From assembly GCF_003576645.1 (NCBI RefSeq), contig NC_044923.1, forward strand, positions 14,603,864 through 14,667,863: a stretch of DNA of 64,000 nt, read 5' to 3'. Numbering within the stretch: position 1 is the first letter of the stretch; each line of letters begins with the position of its first letter. Positions 8,888-19,611 of the stretch are shown one piece after another. This DNA comes from Ipomoea triloba (taxonomy: Eukaryota > Streptophyta > Magnoliopsida > Solanales > Convolvulaceae). Under the pieces are notes generated by a model. That model had not been told where the DNA came from. It saw only the letters and a program-made list of their open reading frames with translations, and ran no database searches. A program made the position numbers and the translations under genes.

Positions 8888-10350
8888 GCACGGACAAGAA
8901 AAGAAAAGAAAAAAACAAAAGGACTAAATACTCCTCAAACACAAAGTCGCAAACCTCTCGCCGCAATTCAGCACGGACAAAAAAAGAAAAAAAAAACAAA
9001 AGGACTAAATACTCCTCAAACACAAAGTCGCAAACCTCTCGCCGCAATTCAGCACGGACAAAAAAAGAAAAAAAAAACAAAAGGACTAAATACTCCTCAA
9101 ACACAAAGTCGCAAACCTCTCGCCGCAATTCAGCACGGACAAAAAAAGAAAAAAAAAACAAAAGGACTAAATACTCCTCAAACACAAAGTCGCAAACCTC
9201 TCGCCGCAATTCAGCACGGACAAAAAAAGAAAAAAAAAACAAAAGGACTAAATACTCCTCAAACACAAAGTCGCAAACCTCTCGCCGCAATTCAGCACGG
9301 ACAAAAAAAGAAAAAAAAAACAAAAGGACTAAATACTCCTCAAACACAAAGTCGCAAACCTCTCGCCGCAATTCAGCACGGACAAAAAAAGAAAAAAAAA
9401 ACAAAAGGACTAAATACTCCTCAAACACAAAGTCGCAAACCTCTCGCCGCAATTCAGCACGGACAAAAAAAGAAAAAAAAAACAAAAGGACTAAATACTC
9501 CTCAAACACAAAGTCGCAAACCTCTCGCCGCAATTCAGCACGGACAAAAAAAGAAAAAAAAAACAAAAGGACTAAATACTCCTCAAACACAAAGTCGCAA
9601 ACCTCTCGCCGCAATTCAGCACGGACAAAAAAAGAAAAAAAAAACAAAAGGACTAAATACTCCTCAAACACAAAGTCGCAAACCTCTCGCCGCAATTCAG
9701 CACGGACAAAAAAAGAAAAAAAAAACAAAAGGACTAAATACTCCTCAAACACAAAGTCGCAAACCTCTCGCCGCAATTCAGCACGGACAAAAAAAGAAAA
9801 AAAAAACAAAAGGACTAAATACTCCTCAAACACAAAGTCGCAAACCTCTCGCCGCAATTCAGCACGGACAAAAAAAGAAAAAAAAAACAAAAGGACTAAA
9901 TACTCCTCAAACACAAAGTCGCAAACCTCTCGCCGCAATTCAGCACGGACAAAAAAAGAAAAAAAAAACAAAAGGACTAAATACTCCTCAAACACAAAGT
10001 CGCAAACCTCTCGCCGCAATTCAGCACGGACAAAAAAAGAAAAAAAAAACAAAAGGACTAAATACTCCTCAAACACAAAGTCGCAAACCTCTCGCCGCAA
10101 TTCAGCACGGACAAAAAAAGAAAAAAAAAACAAAAGGACTAAATACTCCTCAAACACAAAGTCGCAAACCTCTCGCCGCAATTCAGCACGGACAAAAAAA
10201 GAAAAAAAAAACAAAAGGACTAAATACTCCTCAAACACAAAGTCGCAAACCTCTCGCCGCAATTCAGCACGGACAAAAAAAGAAAAAAAAAACAAAAGGA
10301 CTAAATACTCCTCAAACACAAAGTCGCAAACCTCCCGCCGCACTACAGGA
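8888..10350. repeat. 81-bp tandem array, 18 copies, nearly perfect
   Basis: Units start gcacggac and contain A7-G-A10-c, ggactaaatactcctcaaac, acaaagtcgcaaacctctcg and ccgcaattca. The first unit is 83 bp (8888-8970, with a variant A/G tract). The next 17, at 8971 + 81n up to 10267, look identical apart from a few changes at the very end of the last (cccgccgcactac). Because 81 is divisible by 3, several frames stay open for about 500 codons on both strands. These are artefacts of the period and not genes: there is no start context, codon bias or splice structure. The left edge abuts AATTGCAATTC sequence and the right edge a hAT-like TIR. Confidence 0.95.
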
Positions 10351-10464
10351 TGTCAATCGAGCCTGAACTCAATAGACTGACCCGTTAAGCCCGAAAAATT
10401 ACAGAGTTAAAATCGAAAAGATCGCTTGATAAGTTGTTCGGGTTAATCGGGCCAGCCCTATAAG

Positions 10465-10499
<35 letters not shown>

Positions 10500-12241
10500 A
10501 GGGTTCTGGTCTCATGCTAAATTTCACTTTCACTCTACCGCTCCAAGCCCCAAACTTCTTTAATTTATCTTCCCGCAGACTTGAGACCGCAGTCACCGCA
10601 GGCCCGCCGCCCACCGCTCACCGGAGGCACCGCCCAGTCTCCCACTGCCCACCGCCTGCTGGCTGCCTGCACGCCCCAATCGCTGCCTGCACGGCTGCAC
10701 GCCTCACGCCCTCACGCGACTCACTCCGGCACCATAGCTACTGGAGTGAATTACTACAGGTCTAGTGCACTCTGGTCTGCCTTGATGCTGAATTTGAGCA
10801 ATGACAGATTCTGCCTATGCCTTGATGCTGATTATGTATTTATTTATGTGCATATAGTACTTTCAAATTGAATTCAAGAAACCAATTATATGAACCTTGT
10901 TAGTTGCAGAGTGATATTGAGCATAGCAGTTCTAAATTTAATTTTGCCATAATTTTATCCGAATTGCATGCCAGTATCTAGTCTAGTGATTGCTATTTGC
11001 AGGAAATAGTCTCTGGAAAAAGATTTCTATTTCTTCGATGTGAATATTTGATCACTGTTGATATATTACTATTACATGTTATTAGTGCACTGTAAGTCTG
11101 TAATCACTACTATTAAGTAGTGCACTCCAAAGTTCAAAGTTCAAACTTCATAATGTATGGTTAATTCCTTAATTTAAAATTCTGACTTCTTAGTGTCTCC
11201 AATCTCCATTGCTACCGGAGTCAGGACTAGAGCACTTCCATTCTTCCTGCAGGCAACAGTGAGCACTTCCATTCTTCCCACATGCAACAGTGCAGCACCG
11301 CAGCAGCCAGCAGTCCCCAAGCGTCCGACTCCAGTCTCCAGTAGGCAGTGGGTAAGTTCACACTTCTACTTTTTTGAGTTTTTTTTCTTAATAAATTGAC
11401 CGGCTAAACCGCCCGTGGCTACCGACATAGTTGTTTTTTTCCGGCTAAACCGCCTGTGGATACCGGAGTCTTGCTTGAAAATTTGAATGCTTTAAATTGT
11501 GAATGTGTATTGACTGTATTCTGTAATATGTAAGACTGTAACTTGAATAATTGGATTTAGGAGATTAATATTCTTTAGTTTTTAATTTATTTAATTTGTA
11601 ATATTTGTATGATAAGAGTAAATTAATTTAACACTCTCTAGATAGTTTGTTACTTTGTTTAGGACTTTAAGCTAGTGTCTTTCATGTGCATCTGTAATCT
11701 GTTAACTATGCAAGTAATGCAACTAGTGAACTAGACAACTAGTTTTGAGTTTTTGACTTTTGATGATGGGATTCCTATTAGTATTTACTATTTAGTACTC
11801 CAGTAAGTAATAACTAGTAAGGTTATTAATTTATTATGCATTGTATATTTGTATATGGATTCTAAAACAATCCAGTGAATCCACCAAACACTAGTTTCCT
11901 GTGCATCTGTAATCTGTTAAGTATGTGTTATGTATAAATTATAATGTACAGTGTACTGCCAATGTTCATCCGGTATTTCAGTTGACCCGTTTTATCGGAT
12001 TCGGATCCGGTTGATCACTTGACCTGTTTTATTACTTTTATCGAATGTAAGTATTCATTTTCGGCTTTAGTCCAGATGGTTTAGCCCGCCCGATAAAACC
12101 GACAACCCGAGGTTTAGGGTTAGGGCTAGCCCGAATCCGAGAATAAAATAATATATTAACCGACAACCCGAATACGATAAACCCTACAACCCGATAGGGC
12201 TAGCCCGAAACCGACAGGGCTAGCCCGATTGACATCCCTAT
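10347..12241. mobile_element. hAT-like non-autonomous element
   Basis: The left end (ctacaggatgtcaatcgagc) and the right end (cgattgacatccctatag, ending 12241) are inverted copies of a tAgggATGTCAATCG(g/a)gc terminal sequence. Subterminal gggctagcccga/cccgataa words recur near the right end, and poorer versions (gttcgggttaatcgggccag) near the left. The interior holds an A-tract of about 30 (10468-10497), a CT/GC-rich segment (10500-11400) resembling a plant 5' UTR and first exon, and AT-rich DNA. No transposase lies inside. I could not find a clean 8-bp TSD, so exact ends are provisional. Confidence 0.55.
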
Positions 12242-12526
12242 AGTCACTTCACACTGCCACTGCCAAGTGCTAAATACCCAAAAATTGAATTTGTTTTCTT
12301 TGCTAAATAAATGCAATTTGTGATTCAATGATTGTTAGTGGTATGCGTGGTATGCTTTGAATCATAAAAATAATTTTTTGCTGTAATTTGACAAGAGGCA
12401 GTGTGTATGCAATTTTTTTTAAATTGTTTTGGGCAATGTGGATTGCCAATTGTAAATGTGCATTGAATTATATTTTTGCATTGAGTGTGGTAGATTGGGA
12501 GTGAAATTTCAAATTCATAATTTATA
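12242..12526. other. AT-rich leader upstream of hAT transposase fragment
   Basis: No gene. It runs without an obvious break into the hAT transposase start and may be part of that element. Confidence 0.4.
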
Positions 12527-12770
12527 ATGGCTAAATCAAGTAATTTGGCTACTCAAAGTGTTGGATCTTCTAAATCATCCACACTTAAACGGAGATTAAA
12601 TGAGGTAGGGTTGGAATATGGTGTGTTAGTTGATGCCAAAAATTTGGATAGAGTGAAGTGTCTATTGTGCCGTTGTGCGGGAAGGTTATGTCGGGTGAAG
12701 TGTATAGAATTAAAGAGCAAATTACTCATATACCAAGAAATTTTGTTGCCCTTGCTTAATTCCCCACAGG
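12527..12770 (+). pseudogene. hAT transposase N-terminus (BED zinc finger), truncated
   Basis: Starts ATGGCTAAATC. The translation includes LEYGVLVDAKNLDRVKCLLC and, after a one-base frameshift, MSGEVYRIKEQITHIPRN. This is the conserved W/LEYG....D.K....VKC.LC...MSGGV.R.K.H (BED-type zinc finger) start of plant hAT transposases related to DUF659 proteins. The zinc-finger pairing is spoiled by the shift. It ends at a G/C-rich ccccgc-type stretch (12755-12845), with no catalytic domain after it. It lies just upstream of the pseudouridine synthase gene. Confidence 0.65.
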
Positions 12771-12947
12771 TGCGGGTTGGGGCAAATATATCCCCAAATG
12801 TGGGGATGGGGCGGGGAAATATGCCCCGCATATTTCCCGCCCTGTCATGAGCGTTCACTTTGTTATTATTTTTTCTTCCAAAAAACAAAAGAATAAAAGG
12901 TGAGAAACTCATGTGCAGCTATTCAATCTCCAGGAAATTCATCTAGC

Positions 12948-12977
12948 ATGTATTGGGAATGTGGAACAGAGGTCTAA
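12948..12977 (+). promoter_or_regulatory. Overlapping upstream ORF (9 codons)
   Basis: An ATG at 12948, 11 bases before the chosen start, opens the frame MYWECGTEV and stops at 12977. It overlaps the synthase start in another frame. If it is inside the mRNA it would reduce initiation at 12959. The transcript start is unknown. Confidence 0.35.
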
Positions 12978-15900
12978 GCCGTCGATTATTCTTCGTGGTC
13001 AGGCAGTACTCCTCGCAAAGATGTGGCATTTCTCTTAATGATGATTCTGTGATCCGAGTTTCAAACAATGTTGCCCATTTGGGCTGCCCCAGGGAAGGGT
13101 CAAAGCCGCCCCAGCTCATGTCTTTACCCCCATTTCCGGGCCACTGTTTGCCTGGAAAGAAATCCACTACTGTTCCGGGCCGATCGTCTCATCGCATTAC
13201 TGCTATTAGCTGGCTAAAGTATTACTTTGACGAAATACCTGGTCCTGTTATTCAATCTCATTTCAATAAGGGTCTGGTGAGTATCCTAAATGTATTCTTT
13301 TCCTTGTTTTAAGGCAAATATTCTAATTCAAAAACTTGGTTTTTGGCTGTCTAGGATTTAGGATGCAAGAACAGAGATGTAAGGATTAGATCTTAAAGGA
13401 ACGAAAAATTTTCATTGCAACATAGACAAGTGGTTTGGAAATAGATATACTCCTACCTTGGTATTCACTACTCTGGTCATAATCCGCGACCTTAGGGGTG
13501 ATGCTTTCAATTTTATTGACCTAGGAAAGTAAACTAGAATAGAAGTAATTCCATGAATTTTCCTGCTTCTTATCGTGCTGACAACCTAAACTATGTACTG
13601 GATCTTGCTATCGTTGCCATGTCATCAATATTTACAATTAGAGACCCATAGTTTTTTCTTCCTCCTGACTCTATGGTCTCACAGGTGCAGATGCAATGCC
13701 ATGATTCATCTAGTGTCGAAAGGCCTAAAATTTCCATGAGAAAGGTAGTGATGCTTGTATGAGGATGGTGTCCAAGCTAGCAGTTATAAGTGTCATCTTG
13801 GACACACAAACACAAAAATCTCTAGATACACTTCATTTGTTTTGATCAGTTCACTTATTTTACATCTTGGCAGTTATTTTACAGATTAAGCATCATGAGG
13901 TCATGGAGATGGGTGCAAGAGTTTATGTACCTGTATCTGTTGCAGAATCCAAAATTTCCAATCGTTTTGATATTATACCAAGTGGAACAATGTGCCCCAA
14001 TGCTGACGAGATAGCCTACTTACAAAGGCTTGTAATTTACAAGGTATTTTACACAACTTAATGCTTGGTCCATCAGATTGATCTATTGATAGTTAAATTT
14101 TGGTTTCTAGCACTTCCCATTAGCCAGAAATAGTGCACTGCAATTTCTATGTTGTATTTCTTAATCATGCAAAACAATTCACATGCACTTTTTCCATTAT
14201 AAATGATTGGTTGTCAAAATTCCAGGACTCTGCCTTAATTGTGCTAAATAAGCCCCCTAAACTTCCAGTAAAGGTTAGCATTTTAAATTTTTTTGAAGGC
14301 TTTTCTAAGTCATTCAAGTGATTCTTTTGTCATTTCGCATAACTTATTTGTGTTATCAGGGAAACCTTCCAGTTCATAATAGCATGGATGCTTTGGCAGC
14401 TGCAGCACTATCTTACAATTATGATGAGGGTCCTAGGCTGGTAAGGGATGCTCCATAATTTTGGTATTGCTGGAATCTCTTCCAAGGGGCCTAAACCTTT
14501 TATTATTCCTCTTCTTTACTTGGGGTCTATTTGGAAACCCAAAAAATGATATCAGAAAAATGTCTTGTTTCCAAAATGACATTAGTTGATTTGTTCACTA
14601 TGAGAATCTCTGTGGTAGCCTAAATCAGCTATTGATTCTAGTCTAACTAGATCTCAACCTCTTATAGGAACGCTTCATTTTGAGGTCCGGGTGTCTAAGT
14701 TTGTTATGCATGCTTATGAGAGAGCTTATCTAAAAATTCATTGGAAGTTTGACATTTCTGGAGCTTGAAATAATTCACTCAGGAAAACCTTGTAATCAAA
14801 ATTTTAGTTATGGCATTAAGAATGTTTTTTTTTTTTCATTGTATCATGATTGATGAGTTTTGTGGCCATACTTGCTAATTTATTTTAACTCTTGTTTATT
14901 GAGGTCTTGTGATGATATATCACTGCTTTTATGCAGGTGCATCATCTTGATAGGGAGAGTAGTGGCCTTCTTTTAATGGGAAGAACAGAGGAAAGCATCT
15001 CCCTTCTTCATTTGGTTCTCAGTGACTTAAAGAAGAAGAAATTTCAATCACAGGTACTATACTTATGCAACTTGAGCAGCTCATGAAGTGAGTAGGATCT
15101 ATCTTCTCATTTATCTAATGTCGTGTACTCGTGTTAATTTTCCCTATTTTATCTTTTATTTTCTCTCATTCTTCAAATGGAAGTGGTTTATTTGTGGGTT
15201 ACTGTGCTATGCCATGAAAACTTTGACGTTTTGAATTTCAGGCATGGGATGATTCTTGTAAGGCAACATATCGGAGATATTGGGCATTAGTAATAGGTTC
15301 CCCCAAAGAAAAGGAAGGCTTAATTTGTGCACCTCTTTCAAAGGTTCTGTTTATCGTTCTCTATTGGCCTACTATTGGATATTGGCTAAAGAAAAATGAA
15401 AACCTTGATGCTTGTGGTCATTGTCTAGCAGGTGGTTCTTGATAATGGGAAAACCGAAAGGGTTATCTTGGCTCAGAACTCAATGTTAGAAGCTTCCCAG
15501 GATGCTCTTACAGAATATCGTGTGCTGGGTCCTATGATCAATGGATGTTCGTGGATAGAATTGCGCCCGCATACAAGCAGAAAGCATCAGGTAATATGAA
15601 TCTGCTTTCCTCTTTGTAAAATCACAATGCACTTCCCTTTATTTTTCTCTGAAAAGAAAACCATGTTAGTATAATGCGCATATATACGAGGTATGTAATA
15701 ACTAAGATGACCCTTCCATTTGTGCTGAAGCAGCTAGTCTGTTCTCTCGACAACTGTGTTTTGGTTATTCATAAGTGCCAGGCAAAGTAATAAGTTGTTT
15801 ATAATGGCTTTTAGAATGAATTGCAAAACAAGCTTCAAATGTAGGAATGCAAGGGAATTGCGGTCTTGAACCATATTAGTTGGGCTGAATTAGAAAACCA

Positions 15901-16670
15901 TGTTTCATGTCCAACTAGTGTGAGAAAATATATCAATGGAACTCTTTCCCATCATTTTCTAGTTCCATTGTTTGAAACATGTGATACTGCTCTTGGATCC
16001 TCCTGCTTTGGGGTGACGAGGGAAACCCCACAACCCTTTTGAGTGTAAGTAAACCCCGCATTGTGACCCTAGCCGGCAAAGGACCACGAGTAAATTAGCC
16101 TAGATTATCCATAGCTGACCGGCTCAAACCAAGGGGGTAAGGATTCAAACTCGTGACCTTGTGGTTACAAGTGTGGATCTCTTGCCATCTTAGCTGGGAT
16201 TACCCCCACTCTGGGATCCTCCTTATTTTTGCAGAGTATAACCATGTACTCTTCCTCTTCATAGTAATTCTGTTGTTTTGCAGCTCCGTGTGCACTGTGC
16301 AGAAGCGCTTGGTACTCCAATTGTGGGTGATTACAAGTACGGTTGGTTCGTTCATAAGAAGTGGAAGCAGATGCCCCGGGTTGATATCGAGCCCACAACC
16401 GGGGAACCATACAGAATGCGAAGGCCAGAAGGGTTGGATGTTCAGAAAGGAAGCGTGTTGTCAAAGGTTCCCTTGCTACATCTGCATTGCCGGGAGCTTG
16501 TACTTCCAAACATTGCCAAGTTTCTTGAGCTTAATAGTAATAGTAATAGGTTAAGGAATTATAATGTGAAGAGTGATACTGTATCAAAACCAGATCTCCT
16601 TCGGTTTGTAGCTCCAATGCCACCTCACATGAAAATTAGTTGGAATCTCATGTCGTCTTACTTAATATGA
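12959..16670 (+). CDS. RNA pseudouridine synthase, RluA family, probably mitochondrial (9 exons)
   Basis: Converts specific uridines to pseudouridine in RNA. Exons: 12959-13276, 13685-13744, 13885-14043, 14226-14273, 14360-14440, 14937-15053, 15242-15343, 15432-15590, 16284-16670. All introns are GT-AG in phase 0; the product is 476 aa, the usual size of plant mitochondrial PUS3/PUS4-type enzymes. Residues 1-22 (MWNRGLSRRLFFVVRQYSSQ...) are Arg-rich and amphipathic, as in a mitochondrial presequence. An S4-like region is near 85-125. The catalytic fold shows IVLNKPPKLPVKG (184-196), motif II VHHLDRESSG with catalytic Asp227, GSPKEKEG, and HTSRKHQLRVHC (342-353), followed by TPIVGDYKYGW. The C-terminal KISWNLMSSYLI is typical of the plant clade. 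Oddity: motif II normally reads HRLD; here Arg225 is His. The start is the first ATG giving a targeting peptide. No codon is broken. PUS3 and PUS4 cannot be separated without alignment. Confidence 0.93.
16010..16215 (-). mobile_element. tRNA-derived SINE in intron 8
   Basis: On the minus strand an A-box-like AGCTAAGATGGCAAGAG is followed about 30 bases later by a B-box-like GGTCACGAGTTTGAATCC, then a non-tRNA body (gccggtcagctatggataat and similar). This is the layout of a plant tRNA-derived SINE with an internal Pol III promoter. It is inserted antisense to the synthase gene, 70 bp from the last exon. The tail and TSD are not clear. Confidence 0.6.
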
Positions 16671-17018
16671 AAACGAAAGAAGAAAAAGAAAAAAGAAACT
16701 TGAGTCTTAGTCTTGTTTCATATAAATTTTTTATTTCATTTCTAATTTGGTAATTATTGGCATCACTACTGATTTGGTCCCCCATATTGTCATTGCTTGA
16801 TGAGTAGGTTGTTATTATTACTTTGTGTATCTCTACACTATATAAATTAAGTATAGTAGTTCAGTTGGCCCAAGAACATAGGATTGAATTTTGACAGTCA
16901 CAGTTGGGTGAGATAAAGATTTTGCCATTTACACTCAAGTATAAGATAAATAAGTTTTTAAGTAGAGCCATCAAAACAAGTTCAAATTATTGGGTTGGGC
17001 TTGTTTAGCCCTGGGTTA
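16671..17018. other. 3' flank of the synthase gene
   Basis: AT-rich. Holds the likely 3' UTR (no perfect AATAAA near the stop) and then intergenic DNA. No other gene. Confidence 0.5.
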
Positions 17019-17028
17019 GAGCTTCAAC

Positions 17029-17265
17029 GGCAAATTATTGCATGGACCATGCTGTGTGGACAAAAAATAAAAAGTACATTATTTTTGTACTGAAGGTATA
17101 TTATTTTTGTACTGTAGGTACATTATTTGATAGTATATATCAAATAATGTACCTTCAGTGCAAAAATAATGTACCCTAAAATAATGTACCTACAGTACAA
17201 AAATAATGTACTTTTTATTTTTGGTCCACACAGCTGTGTGGACCATGGTCCATGCAATAATGATT
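17029..17265. mobile_element. Mutator-like foldback MITE, 10-bp TSD
   Basis: Flanked by the direct repeat gagcttcaac (17019-17028 and 17266-17275). The two arms, each about 105 bp, are inverted copies: attattgcatggaccatg on the left and catggtccatgcaataat on the right, with internal words aaaagtacattatttttgta and its complement. Only a few bases separate the arms, so a single strand folds into a near-perfect hairpin. The TSD length of 10 fits the Mutator superfamily. Non-coding. Confidence 0.8.
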
Positions 17266-17596
17266 GAGCTTCAACTGGCTCAACTTGTTTAAGCCTGTGG
17301 AGTGTACTTGGGATCGTTATACCGTGGACTAGGGTGCACAATACATTGTGCACCCCGTAAGGAGATGAGTTCTGTGTATTCTAGGCAATCATTCTATGTA
17401 TTATAGTCAACCGTTCTGTGTATTCATGTTAGTAACACAGGTTGTGATGTGTCTGTCATTCAAATGTTAGGATACAAAGAATATTAACACAAAATACACA
17501 GAACTCATCCTCCTAACAATCATTCTACAAACCCTTGTTGATTCTGAACTTCGTTCGGGAAGGAACCGGACTTTTGACGGGCCAGCCGCGCCGCTT

Positions 17597-17600
<4 letters not shown>
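17266..17600. other. Unassigned repeat-like DNA
   Basis: Contains a short foldback (gtgcacaatacattgtgcac, 17335-17354) next to cgttataccgtggac, a word like the right end of the 19954-20687 element. tctgtgtatt-type words recur from 17371. Probably a degraded MITE; no gene. Confidence 0.35.
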
Positions 17601-17652
<52 letters not shown>

Positions 17653-17898
17653 GTTCAAATGCGACCGTGTTCTCCCGTGCGGCCGTGCGGTCACACACCA
17701 CTCAATGTTACGAAATACACCACTCAATGTTAAGAAACACACCACAATGAAACATAATGAAACACACCACAATGTTAAGAAATACACCACAGTGCATATT
17801 TGTGTGGTGTATTTCTTAACATTGAGTGGTGTATTTCGTAACATTGAGTGGTGTGAACCGCACGGCCGCACTGGAAGGCACGGCCACACCTGAACATG

Positions 17899-17930
<32 letters not shown>
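17601..17930. mobile_element. MITE nested in a (TA)n microsatellite
   Basis: (TA)n tracts at about 17603-17648 and 17905-17930 bracket an inverted-repeat element. The right end reads, on the minus strand, TATAGGGTCATGTTCAGGTG; the left end is a diverged version (ggttcaaatgcgaccgtg). Inside, the arms share gtgcggccgtgcggt, cacaccactcaatgtta and aagaaatacaccaca. Insertion into TA microsatellites with GGGT(C/G)ATGTTC ends is shared with 44528-44790. This resembles the behaviour described for rice micron elements. Non-coding. Confidence 0.65.
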
Positions 17931-17934
<4 letters not shown>

Positions 17935-18944
17935 GTATTCATATGAGGACCTATAGATTATAGAGGATTATGAAGACTAATTTGGTGCCTTAGATTGAGA
18001 TTTTTAATGGTGTAGATTTATTCTTTATTTTGTGATTATTTGGTAAGTTGGGCGCGGAACGGTTGGGTATTTTTAGGATGTGGGGTATTTTTGTCTTTGT
18101 GTTAGTGGTTTTAATTTTGGTATCTTAATTATAGCATCTTTTTGATTTCCTATTCACGCCTGAATTCATCATTCCAATACGTTTCTTCTCTGTTTTGTGT
18201 TCGAATGGAGGCTTTTCGTTTCTTGGTGTTAGTTGGCGATAGCTCTAGTGGTGTGTTCTTGGCGGAGGGGAGTCAGCAGAATTCGGTTGGCGGTTGTCAC
18301 GGTTTGGAAGACTTGTGGTGCAGTGATGGTGGATGGCGGCGGTGTTGGCGGTCGGCGACCTCAGCGGTCTGGTCCGGAGATGGGTCGGCAAGTCAAGGTA
18401 GGGTTTTCGTTTTTTTGTTCGTTTTTTATGTTATTTATTTATTTTTGTTAGAGGTTCATCTATTGGGTTTTCTGGTGCATGCAATCCGGTGGGTGTGTTC
18501 GGTCTGCAAGGTTGCTTTCCCGACTTGCCGTAGGGTTGATGGTGGTTGCGATGCCGTTCCTGGTCTTTTTTTTTTCGCATGTTATCAGTGTGTGGGTTTA
18601 TTTATTTATTTTAAACTCGGTCAGTTATGTTACATGCAGATTGTTATGTGCCGAGATTCATATAATTTTTCTGCCAATGTTGAGTATATTGTGTGCCTAA
18701 GTATATATTGACATCTTTTCATAGACTAAGTGTGTATTACAATGCTAGGTCTGTGTGGGTGAATTGAGCATTTTTTTATAATATTGTTTATCATTTTTTT
18801 TGGTTTTCCTGGAAGGAATTGTTTCAAAACATTTTATAACCCCTAACTATTTGCAGACTATGATTTCTTCTAATTTTAAATCTTAAATGAATGGATGAGT
18901 GGCTTATTCTATATCATAGAACTATTGGGAAGGAGTTTCTTATA
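17931..18944 (+). other. Transduced or captured gene-like segment, not a gene now
   Basis: From 17931 (aagtgtattcatatgaggac) the DNA has a Helitron- or MITE-like start. At 18142-18411 it becomes GC-richer with an open frame (MEAFRFLVLVGDSSSGVFLA) ending near a possible donor (aag/gtaggg, about 18399). The frame that runs on to 18711 passes through T-rich intron-like DNA and has no recognisable domain. I read it as a captured exon, not an active gene. Confidence 0.3.
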
Positions 18945-19030
18945 CCCGTTTACTTGCTCCATATCAAAGAGGTGGGAAGATTGGGCTTTTTGGTGGTGTA
19001 GGTGTTGGGAAGATGGTGTTGGCCATTTGA
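18945..19030 (+). pseudogene. Fragment of mitochondrial-type ATP synthase beta subunit gene
   Basis: About 80 bp translate to [20 protein letters not shown] followed by KMVLAI and a stop. This is the P-loop region of the F1 beta subunit (normally [20 protein letters not shown]). The Q in PYQRGG fits the nuclear gene for the mitochondrial subunit better than plastid atpB, which usually has PYRRGG. The P-loop Thr is Met here, and only this scrap of the roughly 550-codon gene is present, so it is non-functional. Confidence 0.65.
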
Positions 19031-19611
19031 TATAATTTGTGTGCCCGGGGGTCAATGGTTTACGTGCCCCACTTTCTGTAGGCAAATTGGCTTGCTTAGA
19101 TGTGTCCGAACATCGTGATGTTAGCTATTGATTATATAATCGAGGTTGTAATAACAACCATTGAGTGTTATCTTTGGTTTTTAATCTTTTTGGGGTGTGT
19201 TGTTAATTCATTGTTGGGAATTTATTTATTAAATTATGTTTGGCCAAGTATATGTCCTTTTTTTTTTGAGTCTGCTTTTTTTTTTTTTTAATTCCAAATT
19301 CAGTGTGCTGTTAGTATATGGTTTAATTGTGTTAAAATATTGTTGGTTTCGTGGTTCAGTTTCATGGTGTGTGAATATGTATTTAATTCTATGCCAATGG
19401 GGGAAATATTGTGTGCCTGAGTTTATACTGCCATCAATTCCTAGATTAAGTATATATTTGTATGCATGATTTTCATAGGTAGTGATATTATATGCCATTT
19501 GATGTAATTTGTGTGTTCGGGGTCAATGGTTTGCGTGCCCCACCTTCTGTAGACAAATTGGCTTGCATAGTTGTGTTGAACATTGTAATTTTAGTTATTG
19601 ATTATATAAAA
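19015..19611 (+). repeat. Imperfect 120-bp direct repeat pair (19015-19133, 19493-19611)
   Basis: Both copies run from ggccatttgat(a/g)taatttgt through ggtcaatggttt(a/g)cgtgcccca to agctattgattatataa, at roughly 85-90 percent identity by eye. A second related pair, gtgtgcctaagtatatattg (18692) and gtgtgcctgagtttatactg (19411), has a different offset, so more than one duplication or indel took place. Confidence 0.6.

Noticed and set aside
8888..10350. CRISPR-like array
   Set aside because: Units are contiguous and identical with no unique spacers, and the genome is a plant nuclear one.
8781..10380. Three open frames of about 500 codons over the 81-bp array
   Set aside because: A period divisible by three keeps all non-stop frames open; the repeated peptides have no gene context or domain.
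12755..12845. Separate element of ccccgc/gcgggg words
   Set aside because: Short and without matching ends; left as the 3' edge of the hAT relic.
16153..16554. 133-aa ORF overlapping the synthase last exon
   Set aside because: Wrong frame; the real exon is 16284-16670 after a cag acceptor.
18142..18711. 189-aa ORF as a gene
   Set aside because: Only the first 270 bp look coding; the rest is T-rich intron-like DNA with Phe/Leu/Cys bias and no domain.
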